Below, in pieces: positions 1 to 13,749 of a stretch of 64,000 nucleotides of DNA. The DNA is from Mansonella perstans. Lineage: Eukaryota; Nematoda; Chromadorea; Rhabditida; Onchocercidae. The translations under genes and the position numbers were made by a program. Each line of letters opens with the position of its first letter. Within the stretch, counting starts at the first letter, position 1. The notes under the pieces were generated by a model. The model was not told where the DNA came from. It saw only the letters and a list, made by a program, of their open reading frames with translations, and searched no databases. The stretch covers positions 372,001 through 436,000 of the forward strand of contig JBAMDO010000574.1 of the NCBI GenBank assembly GCA_037074765.1, written 5' to 3'.

Positions 1-356
1 AATCTTCGAAATAACTTTGCATCAATAAATGCCTTCCTGACCGAGAAGAAAAATATTTCATTATGATGAAAATGAGATGAGTCTAAGAACAGTTACATGA
101 ATTTAAACAAAGAGTAAACACACAATGTTACAATACACTGACTTGCAAGCTTCATGGAGGGAATCACTTATTGCAAAGCTAAAAAGATTTCAATGAAATC
201 ATGATGCGCGTCCACGAACTGAATGATTTTTTTCTCGAGTCGAGGCACTCTTGCGGACATACATAACAGTGCTAACTTCCAAAAAAAAAATAATTTAACT
301 TCACTTCGAGGTAAATTTGACCTTTCTCTATCTCTTTCAAATGAAAATGGACATAC

Positions 357-1464
357 ATTTCAAAAACAACGAAGAGGAATGCCGGCGCTTCGTAGAAGCC
401 ATGTACATTAACTGAAGGTGGCAATCAGAATAAAATTAATGATGAAGAACTGAATTTGTATTACATAAATTAATAATTGCAACACCTTTAAATTCATCAA
501 AAATTTATCGCTTTCTGAAAAGCGAATATGTAACGTTGAATATAAAATGTAAAAATATAATGAAGTTAAATATCACGTAGCAAAATGCAATGAACTAGAA
601 GTTCAAGACCAGAAACGATTCAGTTTCATCTACTCCGTGGTATTCTATTTTAAAAAGAATTAAAGTAACAGAACTATAAAAAACTCACTAATTGAAGGAT
701 GTCCTGAAAGTTGCCGTAATAAATTCATTTCGCTAATTGTTTCATTATATAATCGACGAGCTTCCGTTTCTGATTGCCGTTCCGTGCTGATATCAACAAT
801 TTTTACTGCAAATTCCAAACCTGTTCCTTTCTGAACACAAAGTCGAACAGTTGATGCCAGTCCATGTCCCAGCACCTTTAAAGATTCCTCTGTCAAATAA
901 AATTACAAAATATCAAGTTCAAGTCTATACTGGATTAAATGGATTAAATGTAACAAGTCTAATGGATTTAAATGGAACAAGTCTAATGGTTGCCATTAAT
1001 ATTATTTATATATATATATATACAAAAAATAAGCACACGCTATCACCACGAGACATCAAAGTATTTTAACAGTACTGCATACAAAGCAACTCACGACCTA
1101 CAGTGATAAGTTCCCAATCATACTAATCTCTTCCGTTCTATCAGCGTTAAAATTAAAAAAGAAAAAACAACATACATTTTTTACTTCGAAAGCTTTGTAG
1201 AATTCAGATGTTGAAGTTTCGAGTGCTTCAGACAAATCCGTTTCATCTGCAAAAACATAAATCTATTCTAGCAGCTTTTTATGATTCCCTTAATGAGATC
1301 CTAATGAGGAGTTTTTTAGAAATGATGAAGACTTCAAGTAGCTTCTATTTTTATTCCAAATTAGGGAGTATTTCACGTGAAACGAAAAAAAAAAAGTACT
1401 CTCAGGAAAAGGAAACAGTACCTCCAGTGTCCAGTTCATCATCCAAATCGGGATATACGCTCAT
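357..1464 (-). CDS. Phosphorylase b kinase gamma catalytic subunit, 5' exons only (partial)
   Basis: Three exons join in phase: 1422-1464, 689-889 and 357-411. The gene then continues past the left edge. The protein begins with a short acidic leader (MSVYPDLDDELDTG), followed by a glycine loop (LGHGLASTVRL), the ATP-binding lysine in FAVKIVD, a helix-C segment (ETISEMNLLRQLSGHPSI) and the beta4-beta5 strands (INVHGFYEAPAFLFVVFE). The SGHP-I-I context and the spacing match phosphorylase kinase gamma (PHKG) better than other CAMK-group kinases. In that family the subunit phosphorylates glycogen phosphorylase in the cytosol. The start is supported by an in-frame TGA upstream and an acceptor (TTTTTATTTCAG) about 50 nt upstream that could receive a spliced leader. 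The catalytic loop and the regulatory tail are outside the window, so the assignment rests on the N-lobe alone. Confidence 0.8.
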
Positions 1465-1513
1465 CACTACTCTCCAGTGTTTCCTTCACTTTCACATACA
1501 AGTAATCACTGGA

Positions 1514-1525
1514 CTGAAATAAAAA
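1514..1525 (-). promoter_or_regulatory. Candidate spliced-leader trans-splice acceptor for the kinase gene
   Basis: The minus strand reads TTTTTATTTCAG just upstream of a roughly 49-nt leader. No coding exon is visible immediately upstream, so a trans-splice site is likelier than a cis acceptor. Sequence alone cannot separate the two. Confidence 0.45.
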
Positions 1526-4185
1526 CCAATTTATTTTGGTACCGACGCGAAAGAGTACCATCATACTTATTTCCATATTACTGCAAAAGTAACAAGAATA
1601 TGCAGCGAAGTTTTCAGTCGCCGTACCTTTTCTATAAAGGAATTTAAAATTACATATTTGAGATGAAACCTAAGATTTAAACAGAAGTAATTCAAATCTG
1701 AATTCTATCATTTCGTTTACATATGAGTCGCCCAATTGTTAAACTAATTCACTGAAGAAATACGATATCTTTAGTTCGCAGAACCTGGACTACTATCGCA
1801 TTGAAATATTTGATGAAATAGGAGAAAGTATGCAAAACTGGTTCACCAGTATTATAATAGGTCAAACATAATGCATTTATGTAAGAAACTGAATTCAATA
1901 AGAGATGATTTCATTTATTTTTTAAAAGAAATTAAATAAAAGTACGATATATATTCTCCTAAAACCTTGGTTAATAGTTTCAGTTCAAATTTAAGTACCA
2001 ACAGCAACAGATTTACTTTGACTTCGTAAGTATGAATAAAAAGAAAGTACAACAAACAACAGAAGAATTTCAAACAATTTTATTATAACGACAAATTAAA
2101 CTGTATTTCGAAATCCAAATTTTAGGAATCTATTGGCACTTCAAATTTACTGTCAAAAGCTTCCTCATCTTTGCATTCTGTTGGCCTATTTTCTTCTTCA
2201 TTTTATTTTCTTCAAAAACTTTTTTCCGATCTAGAAGTTCTAGAAGTTTTGAAAGTTCTGGAACTACATTCTATACGATTCACGATAAATTATTTATTCA
2301 CAGAGAAAGAAAACCTGTGACCAATCGGTTACGGAGCATTATTCAATAATTATTATCAGTCAGAGGAACCCTTTTCAACATTCTCGAGTTGTTCAAGGAA
2401 AAAAGCTAAACTACGAACGCTTAGATCTATGAACTATGTTTAAAACCTTATTTAATCTACATATTTGTGAACTAGGTAATCAGATCTCTTCCAAATAAAC
2501 AGTGAAATTTTGGTCAACAGAAAAAACTACCGCGAAGCCTTGAACAAAAAACGGTAAGTTACAGTGATACGCATTTGTATATATGTGACAGACAACAAGG
2601 CTAAACTGAGGATGAAATAACTGAAATCTTTAATACATTTTCGAGTTTCGTACGATAGTTTTTCAGTTCTCACTTTTTTTTTTTAGGGAGAACAGAGAAG
2701 CAAAGAGGCATTCTTTTCATCTTACATTCTAATATGAATTATTGATGAAAACCGCTTTCGAAAACAGTTGAGCAAATGCAAAACCAAAAAAAGAAAAAAA
2801 AAAACAACGGTGGAATTATACAACATAATAGTATATGATTGAAATAATTTTAAATTATTCCGCAAAACATCCATAACCACAAAAACGAACGTCAACCGGA
2901 TGAATTCATCCTACAGGTTTAACATAATTATTGACGATTGTAGACGAGTTATATACCTAAGAAATAATTAAGCCAACAATTTCTCAAAGAATACGCTTCA
3001 GATCTAAAGACTAAATTTGGAAACAAAGTCAGTTACCCCATGATAAGCTTTACAGAATCTCCAATAGAATATTTCGCAACTTTGCAAACATTTTTTCCCT
3101 CACTTTTCCGTAGTTAACCAATAAAATACGATAACTTTTAAATAGGAGGAAATGCTAGCATATGTGACATCTGATGCTTATTACAAATGATAAAGCATGT
3201 TCAAAAAAAATGCTGTGCTATTTACGAAATCAATGGCTTAAATTCAAAAGAAGATATCTAAAAGTAACACTATCCGAAAACTGCAACATATTAGATCTGT
3301 ATACCTAATGCATCTTATCTTGAATGATTACTCTAATTTCGGTTAAGAAATAAAACAAACATGAGGCATGATACGGTGAAATTTATTAAGTCCTCTTTAA
3401 ATTATGTTTTTCTAAATTTGCTTCCTTATAAGAGAAATTAAAAATTTATAACTACAAACACTAGGAAATCTAGAGATCAACAAAAATCCTCATGTTTTCT
3501 TTTAATTTCATCAGTGATCTTCTGTAATTATGATATCACTAAAGGCAATAAAAAGTGCTATTAAAAAAAAAAATCAAAAAAAAAAATGAATGAAACGAGT
3601 TCAGTAAAGCAGTGTTAATGATAAAGTTAAAAGTTGTACTAATTAGATTTCATATTAAACACTTGTAAATTACGTTATCATCAAAGCACAAGAAATGACA
3701 TAAACAATAAAGCTAGCCAATATACAGCTAAAATATTTCTTAAATCATATCGCTAAGAATTGCTAAAAATACCTGCCAAAAAAACTTCTTGTCTCTGAAA
3801 TAGCTTCTTTACAAAAAAAACATGACCAATATGTTTTATTATAAAATCAGGAAAAAAGTAAAACTGACTAGGATGCACTAAGTCGATCAGCCAAATATTT
3901 GGACTGTCCTCATTTCAAGCAGTTTTTTTAAATTCCTTTAGAAAGTACGTACTAATTTCTCTAAAACATATCAGTTAATATTAAAAAAAAACAACTGGTA
4001 TTCCTTCCTTGGATCCACAAAGCTATAAAATCTGAATTCCTTAATGAAAATTTTGGCATTTTGGCAGAAAAGGAGCAGGAAAATTCATCACCACTTACAA
4101 AAACATCACTAAAAAATAAGGAAGTGTACAAAATTTTCTAGATGGAAAAAAAGAAAACAATGTTAAGAAAACAATTTGTCTATTC
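1526..4185. other. Intergenic region between the kinase gene and NAA15
   Basis: AT-rich sequence with many A and T runs. It should hold the 3' UTR of NAA15 and the promoter of the kinase gene, both on the minus strand. I see no convincing exon on either strand, no RNA gene and no repeat beyond simple homopolymers. Confidence 0.5.
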
Positions 4186-7100
4186 CTAAAACTGATTGAT
4201 ATTACAGTTCTCTTTTTCTTGTACACCTAAATTAACGCCACCACCAAATAATGTCGCGTCCTTGAATAAATGATGACAGCGCTTCGTCAGCTGAGCCATC
4301 TGCAAAATTCTTTTGTATAATACAATAAATTCAGTATGAAGACAGGGCCACAATCCAGAAGTTCGTATGAAATAATTTCTAAGTTAAATATGTAAGAGAT
4401 TAAATCGCACAATTTTCTTATTTCATATAAAAGTCTTTACAAAACTTTTAAATTTAACACATTATAAATAATCCGTTGCAGGCCTACAATACTATCTTAA
4501 TAAAATCTGTTTAAATTGTAACTAATATATAAAATAATGAATACAAATTTTGTATTTTACTGTTATTTCGTTCCGTTAAATCCTGAATATTCAAAGACGG
4601 TATATTTTGTTGTACTAAATAATGCCCCTATCAAAAAATTAGGCAATACAAAAGAAAAAAAAAATAACAACCTTTTCCAATATCTAAGAATATTTGGAGA
4701 TGAAGTACAAACCTCATTAGGAGACCAATTTCCATATTTACCGTATAAAATCCCGTTATACAATGTTTCTATATTTTTGAGCGTGATCCCAGTCAAATTA
4801 TTATCATGTAGAGAGCACAGCAACCAGTCTTTCGTTACATCAGCACAATTCTGGTCCAGAAATATACTGACCTCAGCAACTGAAAAGATGCTGTCATGAG
4901 ACACATATGAAAAATGGCAGCCATGTGATTCCATAGCAACATCAGAATCGTTGATGAAAGACGTAATCAAAATGCGCAAATCTGTATGTACGTAAATTAA
5001 TGAGAAATTTGAGTTGAAAAAGTAGTAATAAATACCAGCAAGTCGATGGGGGAACGAACTAATATTGACCCTTTTGAAGGAAGCATTGAATTCAAAAGCT
5101 GACTTTGTATTCGGGAATAATATATCGGTTAGTTCAGCAGCTAGCTTCTTGACTGTCCCTTCCAACTGAGCCTTCCCATCTGTATTAATAGAAAGTAAAA
5201 AACATATGTGTGGATTACGCATCAAGTTTACAACTTCTACATTGCAATAATGGCAATTTTCCCGCGCAGTTTTTTTATTTATTCCTAATCACTGACTCTA
5301 ACCTTTTAATGCTGAGTCTTCCAATTAGATATTTGATCTGATGAATATAAAAAATGAAAGTAGAGATTTTACATTCTTCATTAAATATAAAAAATGAAAG
5401 CAGAGATTTTACATTCTTCATCAAAGCATATCCTTTAGTATACCTTGATTTATTCTTAAAAAATAAGCAAAACTACCAACAGTTTACACTACGGCAACAG
5501 CATACGTTAACATGAATTTTTTGGGAAAAATCAAGCATATAAAAGTCAGCCTATAAATAAAATATAGGAGAAATAACTCACAATAATGCAAATATTTTAC
5601 AGCTGCAACGTGAAGATCTGGACTGTTCGGTTCCAATTTAGTTGCTTTGTTCAAACATTGTAACATGAGAAGTACCTAAAAAGATAAGCAAAACTGACAA
5701 TATGTATACATTACTAATAGCACATGTTAATATGAATTTTTTAAACAATTTGTTCTAGCTAAAAGTATTACTTCTTATTTCAGTACAAAACAGAAATTTG
5801 CGAGTATTGTAAAAAGATGAAGTGTGAAGCAAATGCTGCACCAAAACTGCGGATAATGAATTAAGGTTTACAACGTTAGTATCACTAGAACTATTGCGTG
5901 ATGAAGATAGCATAAAAAATTAATTAAAAGATTACACATAGCACAGATAATAAAATTTTTTCATATAAATATTCGGAAGTTATTATAAAACAGCATACTT
6001 TCTTCTTCCTGTAGTAAACTTCGAAACCAAGAATATATGATCCGAATTGCTCGCTATTCAACTGCAGAAGTGGTTGCACAAACTTACTCGCCTCCTCCAA
6101 AGGATCATCTACTTTTAGAAGTTTCTCTGCATCAAGAGGTTCCGGTACGAAACCATCTACCTCAGTATCACCCTGAAGTGACCTTAGTATCTTAAATTTA
6201 AATTCGAAAAACGATTCATTCCAAAAAAAAAGAAGTTATTAATATGAAAACAATTGAATGAAGTGATCACATAAATTTACTCGTCTTCGTCTCATTTCAC
6301 TCATTTTTTTTTCCTCAAGAAACAGCTGCTGATATCGCTTTAACAATAATTCAACATGCAATTTTTTTCACAAAAGGTGTCGCGAACGATCATATCGCGA
6401 AATCGCCAATGAACCAATAATTCAAATTGTAGATAAACGTTAATGACATTATGAAGCATTCAATTAATTCCTATGTCTTTGTTGTGATCTAAAGTTGCAT
6501 CCTTTTGTATACATGTAAATCCTATCCTGTTACCATGCCGCTTCAAAAATGCTGCTATTGTAAAACGTCCATTGTGCACCGTAAATGATTCCTTCCTTTA
6601 TTATTTGACCTTATGACCCTTCTATCAAACCATTATTCCCTCTTCTCTACTACTATATATAGACTATCAATCCTCCAACTGAGAATTCATTTGTTTCTTC
6701 ATTTACTTACTCACTTATGTCCTTATTCAATTTTTTCCTTCTACATTAAACATTTACGTTCGCGTTTGTTAATGTTTTTTTTTAATTGCGTTCGCGTTTG
6801 TTAATATTTTTAATAAAGGTTCAATTACCCAAGTTTGAGATGCTCCCGCAACTTAGTCCAATTCAATTCAACTCAACACAACAATCCCTGGTCTAAATGT
6901 TGGATAATATTGGCTAAAAATCGACTCTCACAAGAAGTTCACGACAAAAGGAATGAATAAGTAATAAAGGAATATAAGGTATATTAAATTAACGCAACTC
7001 TCATATAATAATTTATCAGATAACTACAATTTAAAAAATAAGCAACACTCAGCCACTGAAATCTTGAATTGTAAATTTCTGTTAGTTGGAAAATCTCATA

Positions 7101-10100
7101 CCTTTTTCGCATTTATTTGTTTTTGTTTGGTAGCGGTCTCAAGTGCCACCTTGGCTTTTTCCTTCTTTTGTTTCTTTTTTAGCTTTTTTAGCTCTGAGGC
7201 TGATAAATTAATTTCACCATTGCGTTTGTCAGGAGTGAAATCATTAGGATGATCATACATTCGAAGGTATATCTGAAAATTTTTTGTTAATCTTGAGCAA
7301 GAAGAACGCAATGGCTGTAATAGCTCAGAAAAAACATACAGTGATCGCTATTTTGGCTGCTTCGTAATAAAATTTGTGTCGTCGGAGCACATCTTCTAGT
7401 CTCAGCAATCCAATGTATGAACAAAGTGTCATTTTTCGAATGCAGTAAGTGTGGAAATCAAACTGATCTTCAATAATCCCCACGAAATGCTATAATTGAT
7501 GAAAATGCTTTACAGAAAACTATAAAACGAAACTGTGAGGAGTCAAGGAGTAACCAATCAACCAATGGCAAAACAAGAAAGAATAAGTGGATATTGAATA
7601 AGCCCAGAATGATCTATAACAGTCTTCATCAACATCGAGACCATTATTATTCTCTGAACCATTTCAATCACTGAGATAAATATCAATTTCCCGTTTGAAA
7701 TTTTACTCTAGAATCAAAAGTTTCAATTAGACATAAAGATAAAAACTAATAATGGTAAGAAACAAACCCTTTCAACCTCGTGGCATTTTTTCAATGCCTC
7801 ACCATAATTTGCCAATCGTTGATGTGCTTTAGCGCATTCAATTTCATACCACATGCATTGCATTTCATTCAAATTTGCCGATGCATTAACACCTTCTCTT
7901 GTAAACTTCGAGCACATATTTTCTGCTTCCTTAATGAGGCCTGCGCGAAGCATGTACTTCGCGCATTTACTATTCACATATCGGTCTGCCGTATCCAAAG
8001 ACTGTGCTTGCTCCATTAAGCTTGCACCTTCATGCGCATCACCTGCGTGCTGCAGTAAAAACACGATGAACGCTATTCCATTCGTCATAACAGTCATAAA
8101 ATTTATTAAAACGGATAGAATAAGAATTAGAAGACCACATAAGATCATGAACAGTGCAGTCCTTTATTCCAGGATGACTATTCCAGATGTTCCAGATGAT
8201 TACAAAAATAATAACCTTATGGATTTTTGCTTTTATCATGTAAAGTTCGATCAATGTTGGTGTATGCTGTATTGCTTTATCAATATATACAAGCGCCTGT
8301 TGAACTGATCCTAATTTGTCATAATGTTGAGCTAACAAATAATACAACCACAATACCGTAGTTGGTGATTCCGGAAGAGGATTATCTATAAAACTTTTAA
8401 ATTACTTGGTTTAAAATAAAATTTGATGTTCAAGAATATTCAAAAATGCAAAAATAAAACTAACCATCCAAAGATCCTTTTTTATACCCGTTTTCTTCTA
8501 ACCGCTTAACGAATTCGATAAGTGTGCGTTCCATAAATTGAATCTAGAAACACAGAGGATCAAAAATTCCACTACTTTCAATAAAGTTCAAGAAACAAAT
8601 GCAAGAGATGTTTTCGATACGGGACGCTATATGCACCGTGCTCAAACATATTTTAAATTACTGAAAGTTAATACGATTCTAAATAAATCTCGCCTCCCAA
8701 TCATCCGAAAGAAAAATTTGTGCTTCTGAGAATATTCCAGCTCAAAGAATTCTGTACCAGATATATCTCGAACAAATCAAATTGTTAACTGGAAGCTATC
8801 ATTTATTTGCTGTTTGGAGATACAACAGACACAAGAGAAGAATAACCGAGAGAAATTTTTATATTCAACCTTTTCAGTGTCTATGTATAGTGGAATAAGA
8901 TATTTGAAGAGTGAAGGCACGCCTTTTCGGAGACCGGCTATCAAATAATTCAATAACAGGCTTTCAAACTGGACACCTGAAATAAGTATTTAAAACCGAA
9001 TACCATAAAATCAAGAAATTTGAAATATGATTCAAAAAATCTTCAATTACAGAACATAATGCAAAGAAAAATACCGCGGAGGAAATAAAGAGGAACTCTT
9101 TTCGGAGTGGCTGCATGAGAATTCATTGAAACAGCTTTTTTATAAACTTCATAACGCCCTTCGATATCACTTTCTGCTGCAGAATTCATAAGTTATGCAT
9201 GCATATTCAAAAATATATCCACAGCGAGACGATATTAAGCATAAGAAAAGCAACTGATACCTAGGCCTCTGCATTTCTCGATTTGATGATAATATAGAAT
9301 ATTCTCCGGATTCCTTTCAATCAACTTCCAATAAGTCATTTCCGCCTTCGCATTATCATTCAAAGCCATAAGAAGATCAGCTAAATGATCCAAACAATAA
9401 ATAATGCATTCATAGCATGTAAATTCCAGCTTTAACTCCAGTTTTTTAGCCAATATCTGAATCAACTTACCGCGCGTTTCCATATAAGCAACACGATCAA
9501 CAATTTGTGATGCATTTTCCTCCAGCTTGTTCAGTGCTAATTCTAACTGGCCAGATTCACGAAGAATCATGTTCTGATACAAAATTAGTTCACTTTGCTC
9601 GAAATCGTACTCCGGCAACTGAGAAAATGATTCATAAGAAAAATATTGGACGTAATAAAAATACTGAAAGTATATGATGTATTTTGGAATAACAAAAAAT
9701 ATTAAAAACAAACATGAATAATAGTCTTGTTTGTGCAGTAAGCATTGCTCTAGCGTTATGCTAAGTAAATAAAAATGTAGCTCTCTTAGAAACTCCTCTA
9801 ACTACATCTTTTGAGAAATGACTGGAATTCATTTATTTTGTGCGTATAAATTGTCAATGTTAAGCATTAAATAATGAAATACATTCTAACGAGCTGAATA
9901 AAACTGGAAGTGAGACTCTGAAATAATATAACTCGATTAAATCAATTATAAATCCAAGTAAAGTAAAAAACCTCAACCCTACTGCTGTTGCAAAACTCGC
10001 TGACGATTTTTAGAGCCATATCGTAGTCCTTGAGAAGATGGTATGCTGTAGCATAACCAATCCACGCAATTCGTTGCTGAGGGCGCAGCATAAGTAATCG

Positions 10101-11356
10101 GTAACGTGAGTCCTGGAAAAAATTTTACGGATTATGTCGAATCGGTGTAGGATTTCACATTGGTAATTCCTACCATATATATCTATCTATCCATTTATTT
10201 ATATATATTGGATATTATGGTCCAGCAAAACAATTTATCACTGCTTATCTGTGCGATTTCCGCTTTACGCCCAACCTAAATCAAATACAAAACGAACTAA
10301 AGATAGTGATAACTTTAAATCAACCGAACAAAATATCTGTCTGTAGAGAACATGAGAATGTAGCCAATATTTCGAAAGAAATGTTGATAAGTGATTATAC
10401 TTTTTTTCGTGATTAAACATGAAAAGACTTACCCGGTACCCGTCTAAATCTCGCATTTGAATTTGAAGTAATGATAAATCCCTGAGTATTTGCATATTAT
10501 CGCGATCTAAACGTAAAGCCTGCTTATACGCCTTCATCGCTTCATCGTATTTCTTCTCGCTGCGTTGTACTAAGCCAAAGACATGCCAACAAACATGTGA
10601 TCGAAGGTCAGCCTACAATGAATACTTAATTACCAATAAACATTAAAATCTCTAACGCATTTCTTTATAAAATAAAAAATTCATTGCATCTTTACTGAAC
10701 AGCATGAATAACCTTTAAGCCTCGTTTGACGCATTCCTGTGCCTCTTCATGCTTCCCCATGCAATTCAAAATCAAACCCTTCATCGCCAGAGTTTCTAAA
10801 ACAAATCAGTTTCCATTTCTATAACCTTTTGTCTCTTTGAACTTAACACTATAAAACTACTGAAGATGTTATCTGAATAAAATAGTCCAACCTCCATGTT
10901 CATTGAACTGTGGATTAGATAGAATCATTTTGGCACAACGAAGACCATTCTTGTACTGTTTATGTTCGTAATGCTTCTGTAATAGAAAAGCCATAATATG
11001 AGAAATTTCCACTGTCAACAATCATCTATCTTCAGATCTAAAGCTAAAAGTCTCACTTAACAAGTTTATAGTCAATGTTTGAAAAAACTCCATTTCGTCT
11101 CTCAATTTCCTATTCTCTCTTGTTTTTCCGCTTTACTTTCTTTATTTTCTTCATTTCTACTTTCACAATCCTTTTCTTATTCATTTTCATTTTGTTCTTT
11201 TTATTTCTTTATAAGCAAATATTTTGTTTTTTTAAACTAAATTGTTGCTACTCCAAAAAAATGTGGAAATTAAAGGAAACGTACAACAACTTTACGAAAA
11301 AGAGTAAGCTCCTTAGAAGGTAATGGTTGACTGCTTGATTGTCCCGGAGGTACCAT
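4186..11356 (-). CDS. NAA15: N-alpha-acetyltransferase 15, NatA auxiliary subunit
   Basis: This is the TPR-rich scaffold of NatA. It binds the catalytic subunit NAA10 and docks it on the ribosome to acetylate nascent N-termini. The gene has well over a dozen exons. Exon 1 is 11285-11356 (24 codons), and the next are 10892-10976, 10713-10795, 10433-10612 and 9972-10112. The last exon ends in TAG at 4186-4188. The order of homologous blocks matches the animal protein throughout: [13 protein letters not shown], then [25 protein letters not shown] TPRs, [50 protein letters not shown], a lysine-rich linker (exon near 7096-7270), [15 protein letters not shown] (6030-6180) and a C-terminal [11 protein letters not shown] that corresponds to CHKLFPYALAF in vertebrates. 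The gene appears complete. An acceptor lies 45 nt upstream of the ATG. Confidence 0.95.
5344..5423. repeat. Two-copy 40-bp tandem duplication in a NAA15 intron
   Basis: A unit beginning aatataaaaaatgaaag occurs at 5344 and again at 5384 with a single visible transition. It lies between coding exons of NAA15 and has no coding content. Confidence 0.75.
6757..6811. repeat. Two-copy 32-bp duplication in a NAA15 intron
   Basis: The block cgttcgcgtttgttaat followed by a T run occurs at 6757 and at 6789. CpG-containing repeats stand out in this AT-rich background. No function is apparent. Confidence 0.65.
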
Positions 11357-11400
11357 TCTATTAGTCCACACTATCTTACCACGCAGCGCACAGAAAAAAC

Positions 11401-11410
11401 CTGAAATTCA
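11401..11410 (-). promoter_or_regulatory. Candidate trans-splice acceptor for NAA15
   Basis: The minus strand carries ATGAATTTCAG ending at 11401, which leaves a leader of about 44 nt before the ATG at 11356. No upstream coding exon is seen. Confidence 0.4.
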
Positions 11411-12902
11411 TGTCTCATAATTAATTTATGACCTTGCATTGGCAAATAACGACAATCAATGTTGATAATTTGCATTGATACAATAAATAATTACACTTAG
11501 TATCGGCGAAAGTATTCAACAAACGTAAACAAATATATTCTAGACTGAATGAAAAATCATTATTCATTTCTTTAAATAGGAGACACCTGCATCATTTTGC
11601 ATCAATGTACTGAAAACGATGTAATATTTGTACATCTATCTAGTAGTTTTAAACTGAAATATGAAGTAGATTTGTCAAACTCTAAACGAGCAAAGACAAA
11701 TAATTTCAATTCTTGAAACTTTGAAGCATCGCAACTCTAAAACTTTCTCTCGAATTTATCAGTCTGATAATACAGTAATCTGATCTCATCCTAATTTGGC
11801 CAACAATAACCTGTCTGAGTTGCCGAATTCCAGGAAACAGGATTACCTTTGTCACATTTCACCCCACTTGGGCATAATGAAAATTGTAATCTCTCACTTC
11901 GCAACATGCTTCAAACAAATGAAAAGCAGAAGCAAAAGCAGAAGCCACAATCAAGAAAATTCGTTGAAGAATTAAGGAGCATCACAACTTCTTGCTGATT
12001 ATAAACACTATAAAGACCATTTACTTCAATTTTGAATAAATTATTCAAATTTATTCAAAAATGTCTTCAATTTTGGACATACTTAGTTATGGACAGGGAA
12101 AAGTGAGTAAACTATAATTGGACCAAACATCAAGGAATATCCTAGATAGGATAGGATAGAGAGATCTAAGCAGTAGCAATCAATTAAAAAATTCAGCTAA
12201 ACCAAAGTAACAATCATATATGGCTACAATTACATAAATAAAAAAATTGAAAATAACAAAAAATTATTGCAAAAAGAAAAATAAAGAAAATCCCTATGAA
12301 ATTTAAAAAACTAAAAAATAAGTTAACTTTTTGTAAAGACAAAAAAAAAAAAAACACCAGTAAGAAATATCGAGTGATTAAAAATGAAAAATAGCAGAAG
12401 TAAACTTCAATAAAAGAATTAAAAATTGCACGAAAATTTTAGTTGAAATTTCAAAAAGAATCGGGAATGTATATTTTTCATGCTACTACTATCAATTTCT
12501 TTTTCCACTTTTTATTCCCAGTCTCTGTCATGAAAATGAACTTTGACAAGCAAAATTACTGTCAGCTTTAATATCTTACACATAGATTTGTTTTTCCATG
12601 CATTAAAAAAAAAACAATTTGTTTTTGAAAAATTGAAAAATTAAGAAATGTCAAATTTTCAATAAATTTCTGTCATCGAATAATATTTTCTGGAAAATAA
12701 CAATTTGTTATGTGAGATAAGATAGATATTTTTACATATCTATGCCAATCTATAGTCTCCCGTATATCCATACAAGTATTTTCCTCAAGAATTTCTCCTT
12801 ACTTTCTTATGATGTTACATTATTTAAATATATATATATATATATACTTCACAGTCAATAGCAAACAATCGATTTCTTCATTTATTTGTTTTTTTCCATC
12901 TC
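11411..12902. other. Intergenic region upstream of NAA15
   Basis: AT-rich sequence with poly-A runs and a short TA microsatellite near 12829-12845. A short plus-strand ORF near 11907 (lysine and glutamine rich, about 32 codons) has no splice or homology support. I see no gene. Confidence 0.5.
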
Positions 12903-13210
12903 ATGAAATTGTGGGCTACGCTAATGATGGCGCATGCCCCAACAGAATCTCCCAGGCTAGATATGTCCCTAATCAAGGGACCAAGTAAAGTGTTTCCTCA
13001 AGCAGAATGGACCCACATTACCTGTCGGGCAACTATCCTCGGAAAAGGGCAACTACTCCAAACCTGTAGATGGAGCTCGATTAGCCCTGCAATACCATCC
13101 TTTTAAGAAAACGACACTCCAACCAAAACTCACAGCCCGAGAATTTCACTGTCACCATCCAAACTTGATGGGTCCTGGTGGATAAATCTTTGAAGTAAAG
13201 GATGATGATA
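12903..13210. repeat. GC-richer island, possible dispersed repeat copy
   Basis: About 300 bp with visibly higher GC and more CpG than the flanks, and abrupt edges on both sides. A 67-codon plus-strand ORF (12903-13106) runs through it but has no recognisable domain. The composition break suggests an inserted or dispersed repeat, perhaps a degenerate nonautonomous element. I cannot name a family and see no clear terminal repeats or target-site duplication. Confidence 0.35.
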
Positions 13211-13749
13211 GGTTTCACGCACACTTCTTTTGAAAAATTGACTGCGTAAGCTTAATGGATTTATTTAAATCTTCCAAATGTTCTTTCGTGAAACCAAGTC
13301 ATGATGTATCTATATGTATATATCTAACAGTTCTTCAACATTTCCGATGCTATATATTAAAATGGAATTAAATAATCAGTTTTTTCCTGTTATTATACTC
13401 ATTGACTTTATTTGATTTGATTCCAAATAGTCTACTTGTAACTGTGGATAAATAACCCGATACTCTGATATATATATCATAGGTATAGATACGAGATAAG
13501 ACTTGATGGTGCTTCAAACTTCATTATTTGTTCTTAAATATTTTCTACTTTTAATGAGAAAGTGTTCTTTTCTCGTTAAAATTACATACTTCCGTGCTTT
13601 CTTAGACAAATATTATAATATATAACATTATATTTATACCATACATTGCATTTCTATCACATAATACTTTTTCTTTTTCACTTCAACTCTAATTACTTTA
13701 TAAATAATCAATATATAATAGCAATTCATCTAAACAATGCAAATTTTAA

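Noticed and set aside
590..650. Minus-strand stretch resembling a kinase segment (EYHGVDETESFLVL) as exon 3 of the kinase gene
   Set aside because: A better exon at 357-411 (INVHGFYEAPAFLFVVFE) fits the kinase beta4-beta5 region and the splice phase; the first would be a 35-nt exon with a weak donor.
1006..1020. TA-rich stretches as possible origins or promoters
   Set aside because: Simple microsatellites, common in AT-rich nematode DNA.
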